From Bin87 sp965204395 (GTDB taxonomy: Bacteria > Chloroflexota > Dehalococcoidia > Lucifugimonadales > UBA3495), in contig OZ241987.1 of assembly GCA_965204395.1 (NCBI GenBank), positions 1,302,001-1,366,000 on the forward strand: a DNA stretch of 64,000 bases. The letters are read 5' to 3'. Positions within the stretch are counted from its first letter, which is position 1; every line of letters begins with the position of its first letter. The position numbers and the translations under genes were made by a program. Shown here one piece after another: positions 17,855 to 27,859 of the stretch. The notes under the pieces are model-generated. The model searched no databases, was not told the DNA's origin, and worked only from the letters and a program-made list of their open reading frames with translations.

Positions 17855-19249
17855 CTAAACGGTGGCCGCCATCTGCTCCGCCTTCTCCACGGCTTCCTCA
17901 ATGGTGCCGACCATGTAGAAAGCCTGCTCCGGAAGGTCGTCGTGCTGCCCGTCCAGAATTTCCGCGAACCCGCGAACCGTGTCGCGCAGGGCAACGTACT
18001 TGCCCGGCTGGTTGGTGAAGGTTTCGGCCACGAAGAACGGCTGGGTCAAGAACCTCTGGATCTTGCGGGCGCGGAACACGGTCTGGCGGTCTTCGTCCGA
18101 CAGTTCTTCGATACCCAGAATGGCGATGATGTCCTGCAGGTCCCGGTAACGCTGCAACACTTGCTGCACGCCACGGGCCACGCGGTAGTGCTCGTCGCCC
18201 ACGATGCGGGGTTCCAGGATTCGGGCGAACGATGCCAGCGGGTCCACGGCGGGATACAGCGCCTGCGCCGCCAACGCGCGTTCCAGCGACACCACGGCGT
18301 CCAGGTGGCCGAACGTGGTCACGATCCCAGGGTCGGTGTAGTCGTCGGCGGGCACGTAGATGGCCTGGAACGACGTGATGCTGCCGCTCTTGGTGGACGT
18401 GATGCGCTCCTGCAGCGCGCCCATCTCGGTGCTCAAGGTCGGCTGGTAGCCCACCGCGGAGGGCATGCGGCCCAACAGCGCGGACACTTCCATGCCGGCC
18501 AGGATGTAGCGGTAAATGTTGTCGATGAACAGCAGCACGTCCTGGTTGCGCTCTTCGCGGAAGTACTCGGCCATGGTCAGGCCGGTCAGGCCGATGCGGG
18601 CGCGCACGCCCGGAGTCTCGTTCATCTGGCCGAATACCAGCACGGTGCTGCCCAGCACGCCGGAGTCTTCCATCTCGTGCCAGAGGTCGTTGCCCTCGCG
18701 GGAACGTTCGCCCACGCCCGCGAACACCGAAACGCCGCTGTGCACCGCGCCGATGTTGCGGATCAGTTCTTGGATGATGACCGTCTTGCCGACGCCGGCG
18801 CCGCCGTACGCTCCAACCTTGCCGCCCTTGGGGAACGGGGTGATCAGGTCGAACACCTTAATGCCCGTTTCCAGAATCTCAACGTCGGGGTTCTGGTCGT
18901 CGAAGGCGGGCGGGTCCCGGTGAATGGGCCAGGACTCGGCGGCTTCCACGGGCCCCAGGTTATCCAGAGGCGTGCCCGTTACGTCGAATAGGCGACCCAG
19001 GGTCTCGTCTCCAACGGGAACTGCGACCTTGTTGCCGGTGTCGGTCACCTCGTTGCCGCGGGCCAACCCGTCGGTGGACCCCAGGGCGAGACAACGCGCC
19101 CAGTGGTTCCCGATGTGCTGCTGAACTTCCAGCACCAGGCGTTCGCCGGAGTTGTCCACCTCCAGCGCGTCGAACAGGTTGGGAAGCTGGTCGGCGGGAA
19201 ACTCTACGTCAACCACCGTACCGATGACTTGGGCAATCTTTCCGGGCAT
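17855..19249 (-). CDS. atpD: ATP synthase beta subunit
   Basis: The catalytic subunit of F1, 464 residues. The P-loop GGAGVGKT lies near residue 148, with the catalytic GERSREGNDLWHEM segment and the ALLGRMPSAVGYQPTL (DELSEED-side) region. The C-terminal ELSDEDRQTVFRARKIQRFL contains the DELSEED-like sequence EELSDED. The gene follows an extra membrane/coiled-coil gene instead of directly following atpG. Confidence 0.97.
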   Translation of the reverse strand: MPGKIAQVIGTVVDVEFPADQLPNLFDALEVDNSGERLVLEVQQHIGNHWARCLALGSTDGLARGNEVTDTGNKVAVPVGDETLGRLFDVTGTPLDNLGPVEAAESWPIHRDPPAFDDQNPDVEILETGIKVFDLITPFPKGGKVGAYGGAGVGKTVIIQELIRNIGAVHSGVSVFAGVGERSREGNDLWHEMEDSGVLGSTVLVFGQMNETPGVRARIGLTGLTMAEYFREERNQDVLLFIDNIYRYILAGMEVSALLGRMPSAVGYQPTLSTEMGALQERITSTKSGSITSFQAIYVPADDYTDPGIVTTFGHLDAVVSLERALAAQALYPAVDPLASFARILEPRIVGDEHYRVARGVQQVLQRYRDLQDIIAILGIEELSDEDRQTVFRARKIQRFLTQPFFVAETFTNQPGKYVALRDTVRGFAEILDGQHDDLPEQAFYMVGTIEEAVEKAEQMAATV

Positions 19250-19280
19250 TTTGTTTCGTCCTCCGGATAATCAATTACGA

Positions 19281-19706
19281 CTATTGAATATTCGCCTTCG
19301 GGCTATTGCCCGGTTTTGCGGTGCGTTCGGCAGGGGAGGGTTCGTTGAACGGCTCACCCTTGGCCTCCGCTTCCTCTTTGCGCCTGAGCCATTCCAGCCA
19401 TTCGCGGTTGTTTTCGGCTCGAGCTTCAGCGCGGCCTTCGTTACGGGCTTTAATCTTCATCAGCGCACCCAGGACCATGCTCAACACCTCCGCGGTAGCG
19501 AGTGACAGCAACACATGAGGGATAAACCCGTGTTCCAGCGTGGAAAACGCCTCCGCAGGAACATCATACCAGTAGGTTCCAAGGACGACCATCTGGCGGT
19601 AGGCTTCCAGAGCCATCCGAGCCAGGGCGGTAGCGCTGTAAGCGACCAGGAACCACCGATAAAGGTCAGCAGGGACTTCTGGCGGGATGTTGCCGATGGA
19701 TAACAT
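19281..19706 (-). CDS. Coiled-coil membrane protein inserted in the atp operon
   Basis: The protein has 141 residues. A hydrophobic N-terminal half has segments around 17-33 and 64-86. A charged tail follows: NEGRAEARAENNREWLEWLR, then EEAEAKGEPFNEPSP. This tail matches that of the 14670-15233 protein, so they belong to one family with the pattern AEGR-type repeats, REW..EW.RR, GE.FNEP. It sits 25 bases after atpG and 31 bases before atpD on the same strand and must be transcribed with them. The function is unknown. Confidence 0.72.
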   Translation of the reverse strand: MLSIGNIPPEVPADLYRWFLVAYSATALARMALEAYRQMVVLGTYWYDVPAEAFSTLEHGFIPHVLLSLATAEVLSMVLGALMKIKARNEGRAEARAENNREWLEWLRRKEEAEAKGEPFNEPSPAERTAKPGNSPKANIQ

Positions 19707-19731
19707 TGGCCAAGAGGCCGTCGTCCGTAAT

Positions 19732-20595
19732 CTATCCCTCCAGCGCGATCTGTCCGCCGACCAGGTCCAGCAGTTCGTTGGTGATGCTGTCCTGGCGGAG
19801 CTTGTTCATCACCAGCGTCAGGTCGGAGGCCAACTGGTTAGCGTTGTCGGTGGCGTTGCGCATGGCGACCATCCGCGCCGACTGCTCGCTGGCGATGCTT
19901 TCCAGGATGGCGTGGTACACCTGCATCTCCACGAATTGGGGCAGCAGGGCGCTCAACACCACGGCCGGATTGGGCTCGTAAATGAATCCGACACGCTGCG
20001 CCGATTCAAGCTCGGCGGGCTCGACGGGAAGGATGCGTTCTATGACCGGCTCCTGCTGTACAGTGTTGACGAACCGCATGTAGCCCAGGTACACCTCATC
20101 GAATTGCCCCTCGGTGTATCCGTCGATTACCAGCCTGGAAATCGCGGTGGTGTCGGCCAGCGCCAAACGGTCGCTGAGGTCGGTGAACACCGCCTGCACC
20201 GTATCGGTGTAGCGGACCATGAAGTCGCGGCCCTTACGGCCCACAACGATGCTCCGGACGGTGGCGTCGCTGGCCAGGATGAACTGGGCAACGCGTCGGT
20301 TGATCGTGGCGTGCATGCCGCCGGCCAGACCGCGGTCTGGCGTGATAATCACCATGCCAACGTTGTTGACCGGACGGACCTGCAGCAACGGATGGGCGGT
20401 GTCGTCGTCGCCGGACGGCTGTGCCGCCAGCAACGCTATGACGTCGTGGATCTTTTCCGCGTAGGGCCGACCGTCCGTGACCGCCAGTTGCGCCCGGCGC
20501 ATCTTGGATGCCGCGATGAGGGACATCGCGTTGGTAACTTTGCCGGTATTCTCGACGCTGCGAATGCGTCGGCGTATATCTCTAACGCTGGGCAT
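19732..20595 (-). CDS. atpG: ATP synthase gamma subunit
   Basis: The central rotor shaft of F1, 287 residues. The N-terminal MPSVRDIRRRIRSVENTGKV and the C-terminal helix MRNATDNANQLASDLTLVMN with LRQDSITNELLDLVGG are the conserved gamma signatures. It lies 23 bases after atpA; the downstream neighbour is the unusual coiled-coil gene, not atpD. Confidence 0.96.
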   Translation of the reverse strand: MPSVRDIRRRIRSVENTGKVTNAMSLIAASKMRRAQLAVTDGRPYAEKIHDVIALLAAQPSGDDDTAHPLLQVRPVNNVGMVIITPDRGLAGGMHATINRRVAQFILASDATVRSIVVGRKGRDFMVRYTDTVQAVFTDLSDRLALADTTAISRLVIDGYTEGQFDEVYLGYMRFVNTVQQEPVIERILPVEPAELESAQRVGFIYEPNPAVVLSALLPQFVEMQVYHAILESIASEQSARMVAMRNATDNANQLASDLTLVMNKLRQDSITNELLDLVGGQIALEG

Positions 20596-20618
20596 ATCCT
20601 GACCCTGACAGCTTGCTC

Positions 20619-22127
<1,509 letters not shown>

Positions 22128-22203
22128 CGGCGAGTCTCCTTGTTTCCTTAGTTGCGATACCGGCGCTGACCGGGAACGCGGTGGTTGGTCCCGGTGAATG
22201 TCC

Positions 22204-22743
22204 TCATGCAGCCTGCGCCCGAACTATCTGCCGCATCCGTTCCAGGTTTGACGCGGTGCTCCCGTCCAACAACTGATCTCCGATCTGGACGATCAGGCCG
22301 CCGAGGATATTTTCGTCCACGCTGGCGCTGATTACCACCTCCCGGCCCACCAACTGCCTCACGAACTCGGTTACGCGTTCGAGTTCCTCCGGTTCCAACG
22401 GCACGGCAGTGGTGATTTCCACGCGCTGCCGGCCCAAATGGTCGTCCAGCAGTCGCGAGTAACCTTCCTGCACGTCCCGCATGGCGTCAACACCGCCGCG
22501 GGACACCAGGAGGGAGACCAGGTTCTGGACCAACGGGTGAGCCTCGGAAAGAACTGCTTCGATGGCAGCGATCTTCCGTTCCTGCGGCACGTCGGCATGG
22601 CCCAGGAACAGGGCAAATTCGTCATCCCCCAGCACGTCGGCGGCCAGGCGCAGGTCCTGGTCCCACTGCTCGAGTTGCTGATTTTCCAGGGCCAACTCAA
22701 AGATGGCCTGGGCGTAGCGTTGCCCCGACAAACGATTTGCCAC
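22204..22743 (-). CDS. atpH: ATP synthase delta subunit
   Basis: A peripheral-stalk cap protein of 179 residues. It begins MANRLSGQRYAQAIFELALE and ends with the conserved ILGGLIVQIGDQLLDGSTAS. It links F1 alpha to the b-subunit stalk and lies between atpF and atpA. Confidence 0.94.
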   Translation of the reverse strand: MANRLSGQRYAQAIFELALENQQLEQWDQDLRLAADVLGDDEFALFLGHADVPQERKIAAIEAVLSEAHPLVQNLVSLLVSRGGVDAMRDVQEGYSRLLDDHLGRQRVEITTAVPLEPEELERVTEFVRQLVGREVVISASVDENILGGLIVQIGDQLLDGSTASNLERMRQIVRAQAA

Positions 22744-22826
22744 GGCTTGCTGCCTCCCTGTTGTGGCCCGCCCGGATGATTCCGGCTGCGTTGCGCCGGT
22801 CTCCCGGGCGGAGCGATGCGGACAGA

Positions 22827-23330
22827 CTAGTTGCGTCGGAGCGCCTGTTCCCCGTCGGCCAATACCTGGTCGATGAGTTCCTGGTGCGCCTGGCGGTCCA
22901 CTGAGCGCCTGATGATCCGCTCGGCGGCCGTAATGGCGAGATCTCCAAACGCGGCGCGTACCTCGCTGATCGCTGCGTCCCGCTCCCTCGCGATGTCGGC
23001 GCGGGCTCTCTCGGAGAACTCCTCGGCGGACTGACGAGCGCGACCCATCTCTTCCTCGCGGAACCGCTCGGCGGCCTCGCGGGCTTGATCAAGGACTCGC
23101 TGCCCTTCGCGTCGCGCCTCATTGATCTCTTCCTCAATGGCGGAGCGAGAGGTTGCGGCCTCTTCCCTGGCCCGATCGGCTGCCTCCAGGCTCTCCCGGA
23201 TGGTGTCCACCCGGCTGTCGAGAGCGTTGAGGAGAGGCCGGTAAGCCAGGGCCCCGAGGAGCACCAACAGGATGATGTAGTTGATCAGGTAGCTGATCAG
23301 CGAGGGCACATTCAAGCCCAGTTCAACCAT
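22827..23330 (-). CDS. atpF: ATP synthase subunit b
   Basis: A peripheral-stalk protein of 167 residues. It has one N-terminal membrane helix (SLISYLINYIILLVLLGALA) followed by a long charged coiled coil rich in EE/RR and ending before residue 165. Only one b-type gene is present, so the stalk is a homodimer. It starts four bases after atpE. Confidence 0.94.
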   Translation of the reverse strand: MVELGLNVPSLISYLINYIILLVLLGALAYRPLLNALDSRVDTIRESLEAADRAREEAATSRSAIEEEINEARREGQRVLDQAREAAERFREEEMGRARQSAEEFSERARADIARERDAAISEVRAAFGDLAITAAERIIRRSVDRQAHQELIDQVLADGEQALRRN

Positions 23331-23334
23331 GTTG

Positions 23335-23622
23335 TTACACCACGAATAGCAGGATTACTGCGACGATCAAAGAGTAAATGCCCAACGCCTCTGCGAACGC
23401 GATGGCGAGGATCATGTTGGTGGTGATTGCGCCGGCGGCATCGGGGTTGCGCCCGATGGCGCCCATCGCTCCGGCGCCCAGGATGCCGATACCAACGCCA
23501 GGGCCGATAACGCCGATGGCGATCGCCAGACCGGCCGCCAGATACTTGGCGCCCACGTCACCCAGGCCGCTTTGGGCTGCGACCGACAGCAGCGTCGTAA
23601 ACATTGAGAGGTCAAGTGCCAT
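23335..23622 (-). CDS. atpE: ATP synthase subunit c
   Basis: The rotor-ring protein, 95 residues, of two membrane helices joined by the polar loop GRNPDAAG. The ion-binding glutamate is in AFAEALGIYSL. The sodium-type ligands of Ilyobacter-like subunits (GQ in helix 1, ES in helix 2) are replaced by isoleucine (GPGVGIG) and alanine (AEA). The sequence therefore points to proton rather than sodium coupling. Confidence 0.95.
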   Translation of the reverse strand: MALDLSMFTTLLSVAAQSGLGDVGAKYLAAGLAIAIGVIGPGVGIGILGAGAMGAIGRNPDAAGAITTNMILAIAFAEALGIYSLIVAVILLFVV

Positions 23623-23713
23623 TGTTGAGACTCCTCCGATTCAAAGGTGGCCTTGTTTTTGCGTGCCCCGCACAGTGATGCGCCGGGGCGATTAGACCCG
23701 TTAATTGTTGTTC

Positions 23714-24715
23714 CTAGTGCTCCTCATGGCTCACCGCCACGGAGAGGAAGACCAGGGTAAGACCGGCGAAGATGACCGACTGGATCAATCCAACCAGCAA
23801 CTCAAGCCCGAATACGAACTGGGTCGCTACGAACGGAACCAGGAAGGTGATCATCACCACCAGGATTTCGCCAGCGGTCATGTTCCCGAAGAGACGGAAG
23901 GTGAACGAAACGATCCGCACCAGTTCGGAGACCAGTTCCAGCAAGCCTACGAAAACGTTGATGAGGCCGGAAGGCCGTCCGCGCAGGATGTCTCCGAACG
24001 CGAAGAACTTCTTCAGGTAGCCGAAGCCGTGCGATCGGAATCCCCAGTACTCCACGAATACGAAGGAAACCAATGCCAGCGCCAACGGCATGTTCAGGTC
24101 GGTGCCAGCGGGGCGCACCAGGTGCGTCGCCAGTTTAAATTCGCCGCCAACGCTGGCGCCGAAGCCCACCGCCTGGTAGATGGGTATCAGGAATATCGCA
24201 ATCCAGGCGTTGAACAGGACGAAGAAGAAAATGGTGGCGACGACCGGGAAAGCCCGCCGTCCCATCTCGGGCCCGAGAATGCTCGATGCGAAGTTGAGCA
24301 CCAACTCGAAAAGCATCTCGATCAGCGCTTGCAATCGCGTCGGGATGACCTTGGGCTTGCGCGCGCCGCCAATGAAGAACACCAACATGATGATGCTGGT
24401 CAGCCACGCCGACAGCATGGTGTTGGTTACGGCGAACTGCATCAGGCCTAGGCCGTGATGTTCCTCTTTGCCTTCTTCCTTGGTCTCGGATGCGCCGTGG
24501 TCTTCGGTCTTCTTGTCCGCTACGCGGTAACCGATGACGTCTTGACGGACCGTGGCAGGGAATACGGGATCCGGAGGGAGGTGGATGCCCGGTTGCTTGA
24601 CGAACGGGCTTCCCAATCCGAACATCTGCGAGCCCACCGCCCCGATCACGAACCCGACAATCAGCAAAACCGCTGATACGCCGCCAATCAGCAGCAGTAC
24701 ACGTTTAGTCGTCAC
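23714..24715 (-). CDS. atpB: ATP synthase subunit a
   Basis: The proton-channel protein of Fo, 333 residues. The essential arginine is in FTFRLFGNMTAGEI near the C-terminal third. The N-terminal part is longer than in E. coli: after the first helix there is a charged, histidine-containing stretch (KKTEDHGASETKEEGKEEHH) before the second helix. It overlaps the end of the small AtpI-like gene by four bases. Confidence 0.94.
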   Translation of the reverse strand: MTTKRVLLLIGGVSAVLLIVGFVIGAVGSQMFGLGSPFVKQPGIHLPPDPVFPATVRQDVIGYRVADKKTEDHGASETKEEGKEEHHGLGLMQFAVTNTMLSAWLTSIIMLVFFIGGARKPKVIPTRLQALIEMLFELVLNFASSILGPEMGRRAFPVVATIFFFVLFNAWIAIFLIPIYQAVGFGASVGGEFKLATHLVRPAGTDLNMPLALALVSFVFVEYWGFRSHGFGYLKKFFAFGDILRGRPSGLINVFVGLLELVSELVRIVSFTFRLFGNMTAGEILVVMITFLVPFVATQFVFGLELLVGLIQSVIFAGLTLVFLSVAVSHEEH

Positions 24716-24990
24716 GACTTGCCGTTGCCTCCGTGGTCAGTATCCGGGCGCGCAGGTGGTTGGGAAGGGGGCGGGCTCCGGTTGGGGCCATAGATAGCGG
24801 GGAGTACCATCCGGTACACCCCGTAGAAGGCGACCACGCTGCCAATCACGGTTCCCGCCAGAACCAGCAGGGCTACCTGACCGGTCAGTTTTCCCAACCA
24901 TACGCCTCCGATGATGCCCACTACAATGCACGCGGCTACGTACCATCCCAAGCCGGTGAGCCGCAGGGCGATGATTACCCAAGGCGGCAT
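24712..24990 (-). CDS. atpI: AtpI/AtpZ-like small membrane protein
   Basis: The protein has 92 residues with two membrane helices (about 10-30 and 38-62) of the AtpI/AtpZ type, followed by a proline-rich cytoplasmic tail. Such proteins assist c-ring assembly or ion supply. First gene of the atp operon. I chose the second ATG (MPPWVIIALRL) because the promoter at 25012-25040 would leave almost no leader for the first ATG at 25002. Confidence 0.75.
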   Translation of the reverse strand: MPPWVIIALRLTGLGWYVAACIVVGIIGGVWLGKLTGQVALLVLAGTVIGSVVAFYGVYRMVLPAIYGPNRSPPPSQPPARPDTDHGGNGKS

Positions 24991-25011
24991 TTCCGATTCC
25001 AAACGGCAGGC

Positions 25012-25040
25012 ATAGTAGCATCGGCTTTTTGACGTGTCAA
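25012..25040 (-). promoter_or_regulatory. Strong promoter of the atp operon
   Basis: On the minus strand: consensus TTGACA (25040-25035), exactly 17 bases, TACTAT (25017-25012). The -35 box is part of the near-palindrome TTGACGTGTCAA, which recalls the TTGAC/GTCAA arms upstream of rex. Confidence 0.78.
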
Positions 25041-25075
25041 TCAGTAATGTTGCAGAATCCGTAACTCAAGTTACG

Positions 25076-25102
25076 AAAAAACCCCGCCGTTACGGTTCGG
25101 GG
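25076..25102 (-). terminator. Rho-independent terminator after the bifunctional-nuclease gene
   Basis: On the minus strand: CCCCG, an 11-base loop, CGGGG, then six T. It lies between the stop of the upstream gene (25149) and the atp promoter, and so insulates the atp operon. Confidence 0.75.
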
Positions 25103-25148
25103 CTACGGTCTAATTTGTCCCTATAGGTCTGATTCCGGTACATCATCC

Positions 25149-25718
25149 CTACTTGCGTTCAAAGTCTTCCATATCGAGTTCGTTGATCAGGTCAGTGAAC
25201 GCGGAGAGTCCCTGTAGTTCTTCCTCGGTCACCTCGGCCGGAGCGGTTTCCTGTTCGCTCGACGAGGCTACCGGCTGTCCCGTCTCTTCGTCCATCGAGA
25301 TGGCCGCTTTCTCCATCACCTGGTCGGAAACGTAGATGGGCACCTCTGCCCTGACGGCCACGGCCATGGCATCGCTGGGACGGGAGTCGATTTCGTGGAG
25401 TTGGTCGCCGATCTTGATCACGATCCTGGCGTAGAAGGTCTCATTCTGGAGGTCGCTGACCAGGATGTGCTCGACAGTGCCGCCCACCGATTTGACCAGA
25501 TCCACGAGCAGGTCGTGGGTCAAGGGCCTGGGCACGCTCATGCCCTGCATCTTCACCGCGATGGCTTCGGCTTCGGTGGGTCCAATCCAGATCAGCAGGA
25601 AAAGATTGGTTGCCAACTCTTTGAGGACCACCACTCGCTGGTAGTTCATCTGGCTGATACGGATGCTGTCAATTACCAGTTCACGCATCTGCTGCATCAC
25701 TCCAACGACCGCGTCCAA
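25149..25718 (-). CDS. Bifunctional nuclease family protein (BFN, DUF151)
   Basis: The protein has 189 residues. The BFN domain spans about 11-145, with IWIGPTEAEAIAVKMQGM and the hallmark IDSRPSDAMAVAVRAEVPIY. The C-terminal 45 residues are acidic with a UVR-like end. Family members in plants show DNase/RNase activity; the bacterial role is not defined. The start may instead be the methionine ten residues in (MRELVIDSIR), which fits the family better. Terminated by the hairpin at 25076. Confidence 0.87.
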   Translation of the reverse strand: MDAVVGVMQQMRELVIDSIRISQMNYQRVVVLKELATNLFLLIWIGPTEAEAIAVKMQGMSVPRPLTHDLLVDLVKSVGGTVEHILVSDLQNETFYARIVIKIGDQLHEIDSRPSDAMAVAVRAEVPIYVSDQVMEKAAISMDEETGQPVASSSEQETAPAEVTEEELQGLSAFTDLINELDMEDFERK

Positions 25719-25877
25719 GGCAAATTGGCCCTTGGGCCGGCAAAATGCCGGCCGGACAGTTAGATTCTATACCCCACAGGTGTCACAGTGTCAAGCACGA
25801 ACGCGCCCCGGCCACGCTTGGGACCGGGGTCGCGAACCGCAGCCGGGGCCGCTGTGGAGTCAAACATCCCAGGAGGG

Positions 25878-26432
25878 TCAGCGGGCTCGGACGCGCGCCT
25901 CGATATCATCGGGGGCGAAATCAGCCGGCGATGGTATATCGGGGCTGGTCGCGACAGACGCGGCCAAGGTGGAACCGGCCAGCACGTCGATGCCCTTGCG
26001 GATGGACCCGGTGGCGGTTGTGAGTTCCCTTTCGAGGTCCCTCAGGGTGCGCAGGGCGTAGGCATCCGCCTGGTTGCGACGGTTGTCAGCCTCCTGCTCC
26101 GCTTGGTCAAGCATGCGCCGGGCCCGAGCCTCTGCGTCGCGCAGAATTTCCTCAGCCTTGCGACCCAGCTCATGATCGTTCAGGCGGCTGCGAAATTCCT
26201 GCTCCATGTTGTTGCGGGAACGGTTGGCTTCGGAGACGGCGGACGAAATTATGTCGTCCTTGCGCGATAGCATCTCCTCGGCCCTGCGTATTTCCTGGGG
26301 GATTTCCATGCGCAACTGGGCCACCAGTTCGTATAGCTTGACCTTGTCCACCATCACGTTGCTGCTCAGGGGCACTGATTTGCTGGACTCAACCAAAAGC
26401 TCGATGCGGTCTATAACGTTGTTGATGTCTAT
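25878..26432 (-). CDS. Coiled-coil protein (ATP-synthase-b/DivIVA-like), apparent ATA start
   Basis: The protein has 184 residues. Homologues next to coaD and rsmD in other bacteria begin MDI..LID.LE, and here the matching sequence is (ATA)DINNVIDRIELLVESS. A Shine-Dalgarno AAGGAGG at 26444-26438 ends five bases before this ATA codon (26432-26430), and no ATG, GTG or TTG lies at that place. The later part is a charged coiled coil (AEEMLSRKDDIISSAVSEAN, EILRDAEARARRMLDQAEQE). It may act at the membrane or in division, but its role is unknown. The frame stays open upstream into coaD, so an upstream start cannot be excluded. Confidence 0.72.
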   Translation of the reverse strand: MDINNVIDRIELLVESSKSVPLSSNVMVDKVKLYELVAQLRMEIPQEIRRAEEMLSRKDDIISSAVSEANRSRNNMEQEFRSRLNDHELGRKAEEILRDAEARARRMLDQAEQEADNRRNQADAYALRTLRDLERELTTATGSIRKGIDVLAGSTLAASVATSPDIPSPADFAPDDIEARVRAR

Positions 26433-26472
26433 GATGTCCTCCTTGCGCCGGCGGTAGGATTGCCGGTAACGG

Positions 26473-26970
26473 CTACCGCTGCGGCCCGCCTGTGGCGGGG
26501 AATTTTTCAGCCAAAGCGTGAGCGACGTTGGGCGGCACCATTCCGGCAATGTCGCCGCCCAACTGGGCAACTTCCTTGAGCAGGCTGGAGCTGATGAAGG
26601 TGTGGTCCTGGTCGCTCATCAGCGAAACCATGTCCACATCGGGTTCCAGCCGGCGGTTCATGAAAAACATCTGGCATTCGTACTCGAAATCGGGGCCGCT
26701 GCGTAGTCCGCGTATGATGGTGGCGGCTCCGACATCGCGCGCGGTCTTCACCACCAGGCCCGTGAACGGGCGAACCTCTATGTTGTCGATGTCGGCCGCT
26801 GCTTCGCGGATCAAGCCGACGCGCTCTTCGGTGTTGAAAAGCAGGCTCTTCGACGGCGTGTCATAGACGGCGATGATCAGGCGCTCAAAGAGCCTGGCGG
26901 CGCGCTTGGCCACGTCCAGATGTCCCATGGTCACCGGGTCGAAACTGCCCGGGTATAGAGCGGTTACCAT
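26473..26970 (-). CDS. coaD: Pantetheine-phosphate adenylyltransferase
   Basis: Converts 4'-phosphopantetheine and ATP to dephospho-CoA. The protein has 165 residues with the nucleotidyltransferase motif YPGSFDPVTMGHLDV at the N-terminus, RGLRSGPDFEYE in the middle, and the ISSSLLKEVA motif near residue 127. The final residues (FPATGGPQR) are encoded across a small palindrome CCCGCCTGTGGCGGG, which appears to have altered or extended the C-terminus. Lies between rsmD and the coiled-coil gene, a common genomic order. Confidence 0.95.
   Translation of the reverse strand: MVTALYPGSFDPVTMGHLDVAKRAARLFERLIIAVYDTPSKSLLFNTEERVGLIREAAADIDNIEVRPFTGLVVKTARDVGAATIIRGLRSGPDFEYECQMFFMNRRLEPDVDMVSLMSDQDHTFISSSLLKEVAQLGGDIAGMVPPNVAHALAEKFPATGGPQR
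26485..26499. repeat. Small palindrome within the 3' end of coaD
   Basis: CCCGCC-TGT-GGCGGG, same family as those at 12253, 28759, 33049 and 41285. It encodes the PATGG residues near the CoaD C-terminus. Confidence 0.55.
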
Positions 26971-26993
26971 TCGGCAATTCTCCAGTCTCGATT

Positions 26994-27563
26994 TCAGGCC
27001 GCTCGGGCAAACTCGCGGGTGTAAAAGGCGATTGCGTTGTCGCCGTAACTGCGTTGGTCGCAGCGCCGCAGCCCACCGATAAGCTCAGGCAAGGCCATTC
27101 TGCTGCTGTGTCCGACGATTACCGTAGCATCAGCATGCAGCGCCCCCGAACCGGCCAGAGCCTCCAAGGTGGGCGTGGGGTCTCCCATGCGGTAGGGCGG
27201 GTCCAGCAACGCAAGGTGGTATGGCTCCGTGGCAAGCGATGGCTGGGTCAGCCAGCGAGCAACGTCGGCGCAATGTACCTGGCCGGCGTCGGCGTAGCCG
27301 GCGCGTTGCAGGTTTTCCTGCAAGTCCAGGCTTTGCCGCCGGTTGCGTTCCACAAAATCGCACCATTGGGCCCCCCGGCTGAGGGCTTCGATTCCGAGAC
27401 TGCCCGTTCCTGCGTAGAGGTCCAAGACGCGGCGATCCATCACCTGCTCTGCATCCAGTATGTTGAATATGGCGGCGCGGACACGTTCGGTGGTGGGCCT
27501 TACGCCGGCCACCGATGGGCCTTTGAGCCTGATGCCGCGCGCGTCGCCGCCGGCAACGCGCAT
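26994..27563 (-). CDS. rsmD: 16S rRNA (guanine(966)-N2)-methyltransferase RsmD
   Basis: The protein has 189 residues. The start MRVAGGDARGIRLKGP matches the family N-terminus; the 88-codon upstream extension of the frame covers a tandem repeat and is not used. The SAM-binding motif is DLYAGTGSLGIEALSRGA and the catalytic motif is LLDPPY. It methylates G966 of 16S rRNA. Followed 23 bases later by coaD, the typical rsmD-coaD pair. Confidence 0.92.
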   Translation of the reverse strand: MRVAGGDARGIRLKGPSVAGVRPTTERVRAAIFNILDAEQVMDRRVLDLYAGTGSLGIEALSRGAQWCDFVERNRRQSLDLQENLQRAGYADAGQVHCADVARWLTQPSLATEPYHLALLDPPYRMGDPTPTLEALAGSGALHADATVIVGHSSRMALPELIGGLRRCDQRSYGDNAIAFYTREFARAA

Positions 27564-27657
27564 AGTATTGGACTTGCGCGGTGGTATTGTAGAACCTACT
27601 GGCGAAAGCGCGTCGTGGGCGGTTGCTGCGTGTTTCGGAAAATTTCTCGGAACCATC

Positions 27658-27689
27658 TGGATCCCGGACCCTTTGGATCCCGGACCCTT
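27658..27689. repeat. 16-base tandem repeat, two copies
   Basis: TGGATCCCGGACCCTT occurs twice, head to tail and identical, in the intergenic region between the divergent rsmD and nadC genes. Confidence 0.8.
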
Positions 27690-27859
27690 CTGAATCTCGG
27701 AGCCTCCCGTGCCGCGAGCGGCTTGATTACGGCCAGGCGGGCAAGGCTCCTTCGATCTCAACGGCGGTATAGTGTACACACATACTCCGATTGCCGTCGC
27801 GCCGCGTTGATGGCAAACTTCTCTCAAGCAACAAAACCCGGCGCCACCGTGAGGTGAAC

